Below, one piece after another: positions 21,951 to 32,482 of a stretch of DNA of 64,000 nucleotides. The DNA lies in NCBI GenBank assembly GCA_946902875.1, contig OX336338.1, positions 5,323,971-5,387,970 on the forward strand. Reading direction: 5' to 3'. How positions within the stretch are numbered: position 1 is the stretch's first letter; the number at the start of each line of letters is the position of its first letter. The position numbers and the translations under genes were made by a program. This DNA comes from Nematopogon swammerdamellus (taxonomy: Eukaryota > Arthropoda > Insecta > Lepidoptera > Adelidae). The notes under the pieces are model-generated. The model did no database searches and was not told the origin of the DNA. It saw only the letters and a list, made by a program, of their open reading frames with translations.

Positions 21951-21959
21951 AAAAAATAT

Positions 21960-22110
21960 CCATAAGTACTCAGTACCCCGGTGAAGGAAAACATCGCGAG
22001 GAAACTTGCACATGTCGAGATATTGTTGTCTATACGTTAGACTGGAAGTAATGCATTCTGTAATAAGTTCGCCTCAATACAGGCAGCTTTAAGTAAGTCG
22101 ACTAAAGATA
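21960..22110 (+). repeat. RTE-like LINE fragment
   Basis: GGTGAAGGAAAACATCGCGA with GGAAACTTGCACATG is a phrase I know from abundant lepidopteran RTE-type LINEs. Only a fragment is present. Confidence 0.45.
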
Positions 22111-22254
22111 TGACGAGTGAGATAGGTAATTGTGTAGGTCAAGGGGGAAAAGGACCACAGTACAGTAGATAATAGTACAACGTTCAGCGGGAAGATCGAT
22201 TACGAAAATGATAACCACCGATATAGGTTGAAGGCGGAGGCGAACAGAACGGGG

Positions 22255-22362
22255 CATAAAAAAAATGGGGACGAACCGTACTGAATATACAATGACATAT
22301 TGTTAATGTTGTGTGTTCTTCATAGCGAAACAAATATCTGGATCTGAATATACCTTTTGGCT
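22255..22362 (+). mobile_element. CR1-like LINE 3' UTR fragment
   Basis: Reads in the sense direction the 3' UTR seen in reverse at 4184-4300: TACTGAATATACAATGACAT, GTTGTGTGTTCTTCATAG, CTGGATCTGAATATA. Confidence 0.65.
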
Positions 22363-22831
22363 TTCTTCGTGAAAACATTCAGAAGTGGGACAAAACAAAT
22401 ATTTCTGGTGGCCCTCGTTCTGGGAGATATACTTGTATGTAATATTTTTATGCTAGTTACATTTCGTAAACAAAATTAAAATAAATGAAGTTAAGTTTTC
22501 GGTTGGATTTGGAGCTCAGACCGCATCGAGATCAATAATCCAAGTCCTAAGTTTTAATTTTGTTAAAGCCTCAGAGGCTAATTTATCCTTAAAACCTGAG
22601 TAGGTACCTACCTAATCTATAAATTTTACGGTTACTTTATTTTACGTTATTTTTCTCTTGTTTAAGTTTTCTGCTGTTCGCAGTACTATAATATTGACAT
22701 ATCGCACGAGGTTCCCACGCATCGCGGCTGTAGGGTTAAGCCTACATAGAGCGTTACCACTGACTGGGTGAGATAATTCGATTGCTGCCAATATACCTCT
22801 TGGAGGTCAAATATTGAGAAATTCTGTAAGC

Positions 22832-23123
22832 CAGGGTTTCTTAACCTTTTTGTAGTCACAGACCCGTTGCAAAATTAAAAAAATCGGACTCCTCAACACA
22901 ATTTTTTTAGATAACGTATGCACGTATTCCTGCAAGTCGAAAGAGTTTTATTCGTACACGACAAAAATTCGTATTCGAAGTCACATCTAACTCGATGAGA
23001 CGAACTCGCATTTAGCAGAAGAAGTCGCTATTTAGCATGATATTTATGTTAATTTTTTCTGCTGACATGGACCCCCAGCACTCAAGCCCTCTGGGGTCCA
23101 TGGACCCGAGTTTGAAAACCCTG
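22832..23123. mobile_element. hAT-type non-autonomous element with 8-bp target duplication
   Basis: Ends CAGGGTTTCTTAACC and GTTTGAAAACCCTG. Flanked by CTGTAAGC (22824-22831) and CTGTAAAC (23124-23131), an 8-bp duplication with one mismatch. No coding interior. Confidence 0.8.
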
Positions 23124-23493
23124 CTGTAAACGCATTATGGGGATTTACGTAGGTTAGATGGGTAATTTTTTTTTATTCAATTAGTATAGGAATACTCAAA
23201 ATTTACAATTTCATATACCCTGAGCATAATATTTGTAATTTAACTAAACTGTTCCATAGGTACTAGAACCCAAGAAATCTGAACAAGAAAATTCACAGAT
23301 CTCGTGCATTACACGACCTTCGAGGTACATTGAAAATGAACTCAACAAAATAAAAAAAAGTGTTACATTTATATATTTTTTATTATTTTTCAAAACACAA
23401 GCAGCTTAAAAAAATTAAACTGAAATAGAGATAAACTTGACATTATGTCTAACCAAAGTAACAAATTAATAAATTTATCAAATATAAAAATAT

Positions 23494-23554
23494 AATATAG
23501 GTTAGGTTAGAAGATGCGTCGCGTAGCGACGCATCTTCTAACCTAACCTATATT
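23494..23554. repeat. 61-bp perfect palindrome with AGGTT units
   Basis: AATATAGGTTAGGTTAGAAG leads to a GCGTCGC-gta-GCGACGC centre and is then exactly mirrored. The arms contain GGTTAGGTTAG, which resembles but is not the TTAGG telomere repeat. Confidence 0.9.
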
Positions 23555-23941
23555 CCTATGGCTTCCTTCCGGCTCCGTCATCAGAACCCAACTAACAAAC
23601 TAACAAAGTCACCCGAGGATCTGCAGAGCCGTCATTTGATTTTTCACTCTCTACAGCTTCCCTCGCTCTCCACGCTGTTGCACTTCCAAAAGTCGATTTC
23701 ACACTCTCAGCGAAAATGGGAAAAATTTGAGGGACCACTTACAGCACGAACCATCATCGATAGACGAATGCATTTTTTTTAATGTAGACCAAAGTCCAAA
23801 TCTAAACAGGTTTTTTGAATTTTTCGATATCACATTTAGTTTTTGAGAAAAAAAAAATTGAATTATTCACATTAAATTGCATTGAAAAAAAATTTTTTTT
23901 ACTCTTTCGAAAGAAAAATTCACCATCTTATAGCCCTAGCG

Positions 23942-24314
23942 CAGAGGTTCTCAAACTTTTTTGGTGACGGAACCCTTTTGGAAAGCGAAATTTTTGACGG
24001 AGCCCTAAAATTACCAAACAATAGTTTTTGTGCATTCTTTATTATTAGGTACTTAATATGTAACCGTTACTTACATAATATTATAATAAAAGAGAAAAAC
24101 AATAATTCAATATCTATCTAATGGGAGGTATGAAACTGTTTCTTATTTTTCATCAATTGGTTGATAACAGGTTTGATAGAAGAGAGTTGAGTTAGGTTCG
24201 TCTGCGCAGCCGAGCTGAATCGAGCCAGAGAGGAGAGATGTATTTTTGATCAATTTTTTTCTCGTATTCTCGCGGAGCTCTAGGGCTCCGCGGAGCACAC
24301 TTTGAGTGTGGCTG
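23942..24314. mobile_element. hAT-type non-autonomous element with perfect 8-bp target duplication
   Basis: Starts CAGAGGTTCTCAAACTTTTT and ends GGCTCCGCGGAGCACACTTT...GTGTGGCTG. Flanked on both sides by CCCTAGCG (23934-23941 and 24315-24322). Non-coding interior. Confidence 0.85.
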
Positions 24315-24373
24315 CCCTAGCGGATACGCGTCTTTTGAGCCCTCAACCGAAAGCGTAGCCCGAAAACTTGCGG

Positions 24374-25080
24374 ACGATTTCACTCTCTCAGCGAAAATGG
24401 GGGGCTATACTGAAGCGATCGAAAAAACATTTTCAATGTTAAAAACTATTGAACGGACTTAAAATATAAAAAAATGCTTAATTATGTGTAGATGAATTAA
24501 ATATTTCACAGTCAATATCTAAATAAATTCCATATAACGATACTATTCCATTTGAAATTATCCTTAAATTTTTTCCCGAGCAAAAAAAAATATTTTTATA
24601 AATTATCAAAAATTTAAAAATAATGACAATATACCATTTCATGTGTACAAACACATCTCATTTAATAGTATTATAACTCCATCACAACTGCACATTCGCA
24701 TTTGAGTGAACTCACAAAACTCTAAAACAGCGCTCACTAAAAAATTTATAACTTATAAATTTTTCATTTTTTCCAAAAATTAAAAAAAAGGTCTCCAGAT
24801 ATTGAGTCAATCTAGTAGATAAAAATATAAAACTTATAAATTTTTAATAATAAGTTTGTCAAAAACAACCCCATAAAAAGGGCCCTTTTTTCGATTTTTT
24901 TTAAAAACTATAGAACTTTTTCGAAATTTATTCTCTTCATTATGTAGCCCTTATCAATACGTACCTTTTGACACCCTAATCATTTACGTAGCTTCAAATC
25001 TCACGACACCAGGGCAATGTCGCACTTTCGCTGGAAATGGGGCCTATACAGAAGCGATCGAATAAACAATTTCAATGTTA
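24374..25080. repeat. Direct repeat pair about 640 bp apart
   Basis: TCAGCGAAAATGGGGGGCTA with ACTGAAGCGATCGAAAAAAC (24394-24430) recurs as TCGCTGGAAATGGGGCCTATACAGAAGCGATCGAATAAAC (25029-25068). A weaker third copy is near 23703. The DNA between is AT-rich and non-coding. Confidence 0.6.
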
Positions 25081-25109
25081 AAATGAATAAATTCCGAATC
25101 TGCGTTGTA

Positions 25110-25275
25110 CCTACTTAGATGTTTACGGGCTTTTCCGCCCCCTTCGCGCCCGCCTCCGGCGCATCGTCTCGTCAACGCGTTGCCTGCCTGCGTTGCGCGC
25201 GCGCCGCACACCGGTAAGTACCCCTCCGCCCGGCGCGCCCTGCCGCGTCGTCGTCGGCGCAGCAGTAGCTCACAT
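25110..25275 (+). other. GC-rich segment with a strong splice-donor-like site
   Basis: A CpG-rich block ends in CACACCG|GTAAGTACC at 25212. Most frames are open owing to composition. It could be an untranslated first exon; no partner exon was identified. Confidence 0.25.
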
Positions 25276-25878
25276 CGCGAATAGCTCGTGATAACGATTA
25301 TCATTCTTATCTTGTACTTTTCTCACCATAGGAGTGATGTCAATTGAAAAAAAACGTCATTATTGTAATAAAGTGTAGAATACAATGTTGACATTTGACT
25401 TTATCCTGCCGGTTCTTAACCGGTTTATAGATCTTATTTTACTACTTATCTATACGTAGATATTTTTTTCTAAATTTAGTCAATATGTGGGTGTGTATGT
25501 ACTTCTATAATATTCCACGCATTTTGGTTTTTACTGTTTTTTTACGCCTATAGGTCAATGTTTTGTAAGAGAAACACATAACTACATACAGGTCAACAAA
25601 TTAAACTTAGAAAAAAAAAATAGCAACACTCTCTGTGTATTTTGATTTTTGATTAATATAATTACTGAATGCAAATTTTCTCTAGCTAGACAATCACGCA
25701 CGTGTACACAGCAATCAGCAACACTGATGCAGCTAGCCTCGCGGTTTTTCTTCGTCTTATGTTATTTATATAGAAAACACAAAAAGAAATAGCTTAAAAA
25801 ATCTGTTGTTCCGGCATCGCACTTCACATTTTTTGAATACTTTTTAGGACGATGAAACAATAATTGACAGCGTGATAT

Positions 25879-26215
25879 AAAAAAAAAACCGGCTAACTAT
25901 CAAGCTAGAAACTCATTGGTCCCACGTACGCTACGCACGCGTACGTGGGAGCGTCGGTCTCCATACATTTTATATGGAAGAGTGCAGGCAGCACGCAGTG
26001 TGTCGCGTAGCGTAGGGTGGCGTGGGCGCAATGAAACTGCGTGCTGCACTCTTCCATATAAAATGTATGGAGACCGACGCGCCCAGATTCGCGTGTGTGG
26101 CGTACGTGGGCCCAATGAGTTTCTAGCTTTACGGCTCAAAAGATACAGCAGACAGACAGACGGGCAGACAGACGTATTAGTAATAGGCTTCTATATGGAT
26201 ACGGACGGACCCCGA
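25879..26215 (+). mobile_element. Family B repeat split by a foldback MITE
   Basis: AAAAAAAACCGGCTAACTAT and TACGGCTCAAAAGATACAGC are the two halves of a family B phrase seen intact as GGGCTACCTATTACGGTTCA at 32232. A GACAGACAG tract follows. Confidence 0.75.
25902..26129. mobile_element. Foldback MITE with AAGCTAGAAACTCATTGG ends
   Basis: Arms of about 100 bp share CCACGTACGC, GGTCTCCATACATTTTATAT and GGAAGAGTGCAG and are inverted around a 50-bp centre. Nested in family B. Confidence 0.85.
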
Positions 26216-27530
26216 ATAAATTAAGAATAACTTAGTGACCGAATACCTATGTACCTACATATTTTATTGACTCTAAACAGAAATCATGCACAAAATAGCT
26301 TGGGTTGGCTTGGCGCGGCGGTGTGGGTTGTACAGAAATATCCTGAAATCGAAATAACATTTATCTACGCCTTTGAATTATACGTAGACGGCGGCGGCGC
26401 GGTGTCTAGGCGCTATAAATCGCAAGCTTCGTCCGCTTGAAATCGTCCCCAGTAGTTTTATCGAGGTCCCACAGGTGTTCGTCGGAGGCGGCGGCGGCGG
26501 CGTCGCGTCGTCTCCTCTTAGGGGGAAGTTAGCACGGCACGTCGTCGCCACCCCACCGCCGCCGCCGCCGCCACCACCGCCGCCGACCGTGAGAATGTAG
26601 GACCCTCGCAATTCGTGTAGGTTGCGACAGTGGGGTGGCCTAGCCGGTAGCAATACGCTTCAATACAACGCCACAGATTTATATGATTATACGAAAACCA
26701 GAAGCCGAGTTGAATCGAAAGGGAACTCTAAAAAGTGTTTGTCACTACGCAGCCGTCATGCGGTAATATATCAATTCGTTCAGAAAACACTAGCTTTTGC
26801 CTGCGTCTTTCTTCGCACGCATGAAATTATAAAAACACGAAGTCACATTTGTATGGATTGATTGCTCTCACGATTATAGTTACTGCTCATTACCCCAAGT
26901 TAGATAGCGTGATGATATATTATTATATATATTATATCCTAATTCCTAACACAATCTCAAAGAGTTGTTGAATCTAAATGGAATAGTCAGCATGCAATCC
27001 CGATGTGTTGTTTTTTTAGTAAATTGCGAACATAAATCTTCGGAAAGACGCAAAAACCAAATTTTTGAATTTTCTTAAGTTTTCTAACCGAAATTTATTT
27101 TGATTACAGTATACAGAGAGGGATAGTAAGTAAGTAAAATAAAAAAAATTGTAAATCGATTTAAAACTTTAGTAAGAATGAGCCTTTTTGATTTGCGCTT
27201 CGGTTTTTATTTTATATTATGTACTGGTTGATTGATGTATTGATGATGATGATTTTATATGAAATCTCTTAGTTTTTACCGCGATCCTGGCAACGTTATT
27301 AAAGATACGGACATATACAAATTCGCATGATACACTTTATATTTGCTCTCAAGTTTTCATACAGAAACAATTAAAATGGTAGAATTCAATCAAATCAATC
27401 AATGCTACACGGTTATTAAATTGCAAATAGTAATAACTTAAAGTATTAAAAAAGTAATAAAATAAAAAGTAATACATTAATATCAAAACTCTAAATTAGA
27501 AACTAAACTAAATAAACAAAATTATTCATT
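26216..27530. other. Unassigned DNA with a CGG/CCG-rich block
   Basis: 26380-26600 is GC-rich, with (CGG)n at 26487-26502, (CCG)n at 26559-26575 and a TATAAAT at 26414. It may be a promoter or 5' UTR but nothing confirms it. The rest is AT-rich with (TGA)n at 27241-27252 and no recognised gene. Confidence 0.4.
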
Positions 27531-27580
27531 AGACACCTCATGGGTGGGTCTGCGCCATAATATGTCGGGAATTCCATTAA
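27531..27580 (+). repeat. Jockey-type LINE 3' end fragment
   Basis: TTAGACACCTCATGGGTGGG, then GCGCCATAATATGTCGG, matches the 3' end at 53143-53185. Confidence 0.55.
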
Positions 27581-27639
27581 ACAAAACAAAATCTATTAAA
27601 TCTACCTAAACTAAATTAAAAATATAAAAAAATTATGAA

Positions 27640-28020
27640 ATGAACCTACCCATCTAAAATGTACATAAACGTATAAAAGAAAACTAATAACCCTCCTCCA
27701 GGTGGGACCATCTGGGCCCACCACAAACCCACCAAAACTACTGAGGACGCTAGCGGCGTTGCCTCACCGAATGGCCACACTGAAGGCTGCTTCAGGGACT
27801 CGAGCGACCGTTTTTCTCCCGTGGCAGCGTACAAGGCCATCCCGATATCCTTCCCGAGCCGCCTTGGGTCCTCAGACCATGCCCCAACCAATCATCGTCT
27901 CCAACGAAAATGCCGCGAAGCTGTGCTGGTGTGCCAGCGGCGCGGCGGCCGGCCGGCGCGATCGAGCCATCCTTTCCGCTGTTGATTTTCTCGCCGTTGT
28001 GGATCTTTCTTAGTGTTTTT
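27640..28020 (-). repeat. Probable LINE 3' fragment
   Basis: The minus strand carries GGTCCCACCTGGAGGAGGGT, a phrase I associate with lepidopteran LINE 3' UTRs, preceded by GC-rich former coding DNA with no intact frame. Confidence 0.4.
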
Positions 28021-28084
28021 ATGCATAGAAATAAATGATTTTGTGCAATGAGCACTTTTTTAGGTTTCCGTACGCCGCCGCATG

Positions 28085-28245
28085 TTGTATGCTCTGCAGT
28101 CCACGAATCTTCAAATCGCGCCAGCGGACGTTAGTCCGCCTTCAAGCCGGACTAGCACCTCATCGGGGGTGAAATTAGCTGCGCCTGAAGATTCGACCTC
28201 GTGCACAGCCACCCAGTTAGGAAGCAATAAAAATTTTTTTTCGGC
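28085..28245 (+). mobile_element. Second Jockey-like LINE 3' end
   Basis: AATCTTCAAATCGCGCCAGC, CCGGACTAGCACCTCATCGG and GGAAGCAATAAAAATTTTTT match 48507-48655. Confidence 0.7.
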
Positions 28246-28499
28246 AACTCAACAGTTGTTACTCTAGTTAGATAAAAAGATGTTGACAAGGTATACATAA
28301 AGTAAATTATAATTTTCAACAACAAAATGTTACAACTTTGATGGACATAGTTTTGTATTGTTGTTATAATTTTTTTTTATTATTTAACATTGTTGCTGTA
28401 ATTGTGTATTTTGAGACTATCCTGTAAAAGTGTGCTCTGATTTTGCATTAATTTTGTCTATCCCAGAAGGCAGCTTGTCCTATGAGTAGGTTTTTTTAT

Positions 28500-28685
28500 G
28501 GTAAGCACGAAATATGGCGCTAGACTAACGCAGAGGTGTAGTCCGACAGCGCCCACGGGCATTCGGATATTTACGGTGGCTGCGAATACCATGTCGGCCG
28601 GCTAGGTGCACCTTCACATTATGTTTGAAGGATCCCAGACTGTACATTAGAGGAAAGGATGCAGGTGGGAGTACGTACATACGTT
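28500..28685 (-). pseudogene. Jockey-type LINE fragment
   Basis: Reverse of the RT C-terminus and 3' UTR: ATATGGCGCTAGACTAAC, GCGCCCACGGGCATTCGG, ATGTTTGAAGGATCCCAGAC. Heavily decayed. Confidence 0.6.
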
Positions 28686-28689
28686 TGTA

Positions 28690-29196
28690 ATCTTTGTAGT
28701 GAATATGGTAAGTACTTTCGTAATAGTCAAAGTCGCGATATTAAGTAGTACCTATCTCCACCCCCGTTCCCACACTCACCCCTCTCGCGGCTACATCTGC
28801 CGCCCCGTCTACTTCGGACAACCTCTTTGTTGTCGCCTTACGAATAATCACTTCTTTTCTTCCCCGCACCACACCCATACTCTGTTTATACAATTACTTA
28901 CACAATATAAACCCTCCCTTACTCTGAATAATAACTCCGCTTGCATTATTCTTATTACTGTACCTGTGACTTACGCGGGTTAACGGGACTCTGAGCACCC
29001 CTCATTCGCTCTCCAGATTTCAGCCCCGAACGGTCTCGGCTTTCTCTATTTAGTTTATTTTCTTCTTCTTTTTTTTTCTTGTGATTTTCCAACTCGGTGT
29101 GTTGAAGTGAGTGTATAAAGTAAAACTTCAGTACGCGTCCTACGTTGGCTTGTTCCTGAGCACTTTCAGAACTTTGACGTACGAATTTTGGTGAGT
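28690..29196 (+). promoter_or_regulatory. Candidate promoter and untranslated first exon
   Basis: Donor-like ATATG|GTAAGT at 28709 and ATTTTG|GTGAGT at 29191. The latter is preceded by TATAAAG (29115) and TTCAGTAC (29129). No partner exon or coding content, so this is only a site worth testing. Confidence 0.25.
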
Positions 29197-29915
29197 AATT
29201 AATCACTTCGATTTTGATTTTTTTTTTATGATTTAAAAAGTGAATAAATAATTTTATATTGAAATATAATATATGCATACTGTTTGGAGTGCATGTATTT
29301 CAGGAAATAAGCTGCGTAATTTTTTTTTTTCACTGCAAAATGTGGGTATGTACCTACATAATTTTCTACACAATAATGTAATCTGCTTGGCGTATCTTTT
29401 TCAGCAAATGTATAGCAAATGGCAACATAAGTGATAATAAATAATGTGGGAAGGGACTAACACTTCACGCAATAGAAATATTTCGGAAATGTTTCAAACT
29501 AAAATAATTCTTACTGAAGCATCTAGATCAAAACCTGAAGCAGTTTTGGCTTAAGTTGAATTTTTGTTAATTGTTCATGTTTTTAATTATCCATTTAGTT
29601 AGAGCAGTATCAACTAACTCTTGTAATTGCGTTTTAAAGTGACCATCCATAACCTATACATGTAGGTACATTTAAGTTTGATTTAAGTATAGGAACTTGA
29701 AAGTTTTCCTAGAATCTAATAAGATTCTTATCGTATTTTAATTGGTTTGGAACTGTGTGCGAATTTGAAGGTTTCGGGTGAATTTCTAGGTGAGAGGTGT
29801 AGGCAGACCGAAGACAAGTATATAATAATGCAGGATGGATGAAGTAGGTAGCGCTAAAGAGTAAATGAGATGACCTGGAGTGAAAAATGCCTTAAAAATC
29901 CCGGGGTTGTTGAGC
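29197..29915. other. Unassigned AT-rich DNA
   Basis: No gene or recognisable repeat seen. Confidence 0.5.
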
Positions 29916-29919
29916 GAGG

Positions 29920-30420
29920 TAAGGTTTTTTTTTAATAGATAGCGCGACATATGGCGCCGAGCCACCCATAAGGTTTTTAAATTACCGTGGTTGTTAGACA
30001 TTATTTTAAATCAATCAGCTTTACTCACGGTTTCACTCCGAGCTATGTGGCTCGACGTTTCGGGCCAAGCGTATGGCCCATCTTCATGGAGCACTCTGCC
30101 TTGTGCGAGTTCTCTGCTAACCGTCGCACAAGGCAGAGTGCTCCATGAAGATGGGCCATACGCTTGGCCCGAAACGTCGAGCCACATAGCTCGGAGTGAA
30201 ACCGTGAATAAAGCTGATTGATTTAAAATAACACCCATAAGGTGTCTAGCGACGCCCATGGACATTCGGCCGCACGCGGGGGCTCCGAATGCCATGCCGG
30301 CCTGACAGGTGCCCATTCAGGCCATCAGACCTCTCTTGAAGGACCCGAGACTTTACTTGGGGGGAAATATGTGGGCAGAGAGAGCGTTCCAGAGTTTAAC
30401 GTAGATTAGCAATCCGGCGG
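29920..30420 (-). mobile_element. Jockey-type LINE 3' end split by a palindromic MITE
   Basis: GCGACATATGGCGCCGAGCC (29942) and CACCCATAAGGTGTCTAGCG (30232) are parts of the reverse 3' end seen at 53090-53185. The element continues into CCGGCCTGACAGGTGCCCAT and TCTCTTGAAGGACCCGAGAC. Confidence 0.75.
30003..30229. mobile_element. Foldback MITE, about 107-bp near-perfect arms
   Basis: Starts ATTTTAAATCAATCAGCTTT and ends with its complement. The arms carry CGAGCCACATAGCTCGGAGT and GGCCCGAAACGTCGAG in inverse order. Only about 15 bp is unpaired at the centre. Nested in a Jockey fragment. Confidence 0.9.
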
Positions 30421-30944
30421 TAGAGCTGCGTTGAAGATCTTCGCAAGTGCTGCTGGGCTATTCTATATTAGCAATTTATCGCTACTAGCAATTTCTCAAG
30501 ATCCGTCTCACTCGCTCCAACGGGCTTCTCAATGCGTCTAGTGAGTGAGACAGAGCTGCGGCTACCGCTGCTTTTCTTGGCGATAATCACTAATCGAGAA
30601 TAGGTAGTCTGGTGTTCTGGTTATCTTGCAGTTCACGAACGAACTAGATAATTAGCGCGGTGTTTAATGAATAATGAGAATTAACTAATAATATTATTAG
30701 CTGTTAATATTTTAATCAATTGGCTTTTATTGTAGGTACCTGTTTATCATTATTTTAGTCCAAATACAAGAGTGGCATTCTGCGAGAGAACATTTGTGTG
30801 TGTAGTCTATATATTATCTACTATCTATTGTGTGTATGTACAAAGTAGCAACTCAGCTTTTCGCGTAAAGTGTTAAGCACATATGTAGAGCCTATGAATA
30901 TATTAGAGCGTTTAACCTTTTCGCGTAAGCATATACTTAATCTC
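30421..30944. other. Unassigned DNA
   Basis: Nothing recognised; no supportable frame. Confidence 0.5.
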
Positions 30945-31165
30945 TATCTCTGTCTTCTCTATCTCTATCTCTACTTCTTATAAAAGAGAATGTATGTCTG
31001 TATCTATGTTTGATGTAAACTCCGGAACCACTGAACAGCTTTTGATGCGGTTTCCACCAATGTAAAGAGTAGTTCTTGAGGCTCACTATAGGCTATATAC
31101 CATCACGCTAAATAGCAATAGGGCCGAGCAGTATCAAAGAAAGTATAGTATGAACGGAATTTAGT
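30945..31165 (+). mobile_element. Family F repeat copy
   Basis: (CTCTAT)n, CTTATAAAAGAGAATGTATG, GAACCACTGAACAGCTTTTG, TAGTTCTTGAGGCTCACTAT, GCAGTATCAAAGAAAG. Matches 63670-63860. Confidence 0.7.
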
Positions 31166-31340
31166 GTCGAATGGTAGCGCCGAATGGAGAGAGGAGATGG
31201 CAGATGGAAGGGGTAGGATGGGAGGAGACGAGGGAGAGAAGGAGTGAACCTTTACAGCTCCGTAGAAATATTAGCTGGTCGGAGCATGCGCTTTGGTCCC
31301 TTCGACTCAGCCACCCATACCGGAATACATAAAAAAAAAT

Positions 31341-31830
31341 TGGTTCACTAAGTGTGTTCTATATCGACTGTTCAACGGCGAATGCTCTGAGGAGCTGTTC
31401 GAAGCGATTCCGACCTCACCATTTCACCATAGGTCCACGCGTAGCAGACAGGGAATGCATCCAGGGTTGCCAGATGGTTCACTTGAAAAAAAAACGGACT
31501 TTTTTCATCAAAGGGCCTTTGATTTTTCAGGTACAAAATGAAATTTGATTTTATGTATGTTTCATGACCTTTACTTTTGAAAATGGATGGGAGATAAACT
31601 AATGAATAAAAGGGTTGAATTGATCGAACTTACTGCAAAATCGAAGAACACAGTAAGATTAGTATTAAAATGTTCTGAAAAAGTAACTATTTGCGTTATA
31701 TGAAGAAAAAACTGGACGTTTTGGTGTCCGGTTTTTCATTATTTTAGGAGCCTCATAAACCGGACTGTCCGGTCCAAAACCGGACATCTGGCAACCCTGA
31801 TCCTATTACTGTAGAGCTGCCTAAAGTGCG
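31341..31830 (+). pseudogene. Jockey-type LINE fragment split by a DNA element
   Basis: 31345-31461 encodes VFYIDCSTAN-like remains of the LFHGECSEELFEAIP region, and the same LINE resumes after 31800. The interruption is the element at 31462-31799. Confidence 0.65.
31462..31799. mobile_element. Non-autonomous DNA element with CAGGGTTGCCAGATG ends
   Basis: CAGGGTTGCCAGATGGTTC at the left and ACATCTGGCAACCCTG at the right are inverted. ATC flanks both sides, a candidate 3-bp duplication. An inner CGGAC/GTCCG pairing is also visible. Non-coding. Confidence 0.75.
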
Positions 31831-31949
31831 GACTAAGCGCTTCAAGGTCTACTCGGTTGGCAGAGCCCCGACCACAGATCCCCGACATTAGACTGATGCG
31901 GTGAAAACCCCCATCGCGTCGCGAAAAGGAAAGGAGATAAAAGAAAAAA

Positions 31950-32365
31950 AACCGGCCCAGTGCGAGTCGAACTCGCGCACCGAGGGTTCCGTATCGCCAT
32001 GTCATGGTTAGCGCCACTCACGCCATCTATGGCGTGTTTATGAAATGCTTCATATTAGTTAAAATTCATGATTAGTTAAAATGCTTCATACTCTATTCGG
32101 TAGATGGCGCGCGCGCATACACTTTTTAGTTTCTTCTATGGGAACCCCAGTGAATTTATAACTTTTTCTTATTTGTTGTTATATCAGCCATAATAATAAT
32201 AAATAACACACATTCTGTGAAAATTTCAACGGGCTACCTATTACGGTTCAAGAGATACAGCCCTCGGACAGACGTCCGGACGGACGGACGGACAGACAGA
32301 CAGACAAACAGACTGCGGCGTAGGCTTAGTAATAGGGTCCTGTACCGGATACGAAACCGTAAAAA
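31950..32365 (+). mobile_element. Family B interspersed repeat, longest copy
   Basis: AAACCGGCCCAGTGCGAGTC, CGCACCGAGGGTTCCGTATC, GCCATCTATGGCGTG, TTCTGTGAAAATTTCAACGG, a (GGAC)n/(GACA)n tract, and an end at GTAGGCTTAGTAATAGGGTC. Used here as the family reference. Confidence 0.8.
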
Positions 32366-32482
32366 CAAACTTTCTCCTTCCTACTTACCTACAACAACGG
32401 AGCTAAAATTTGTATTTCGACCGAAAAAACATATTTTTTATTTTTTGATGTCATGAAGCTCATTAAGCTTTATTGAGTCATC

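Noticed and set aside
23500..23550. Interstitial telomere repeat
   Set aside because: Insect telomere repeat is TTAGG; here only AGGTTAGGTTAG occurs twice within a palindrome, too short and of different phase.
30011..30316. Two similar frames on opposite strands at 29991-30316
   Set aside because: Produced by the palindromic MITE; each strand reads the same sequence.
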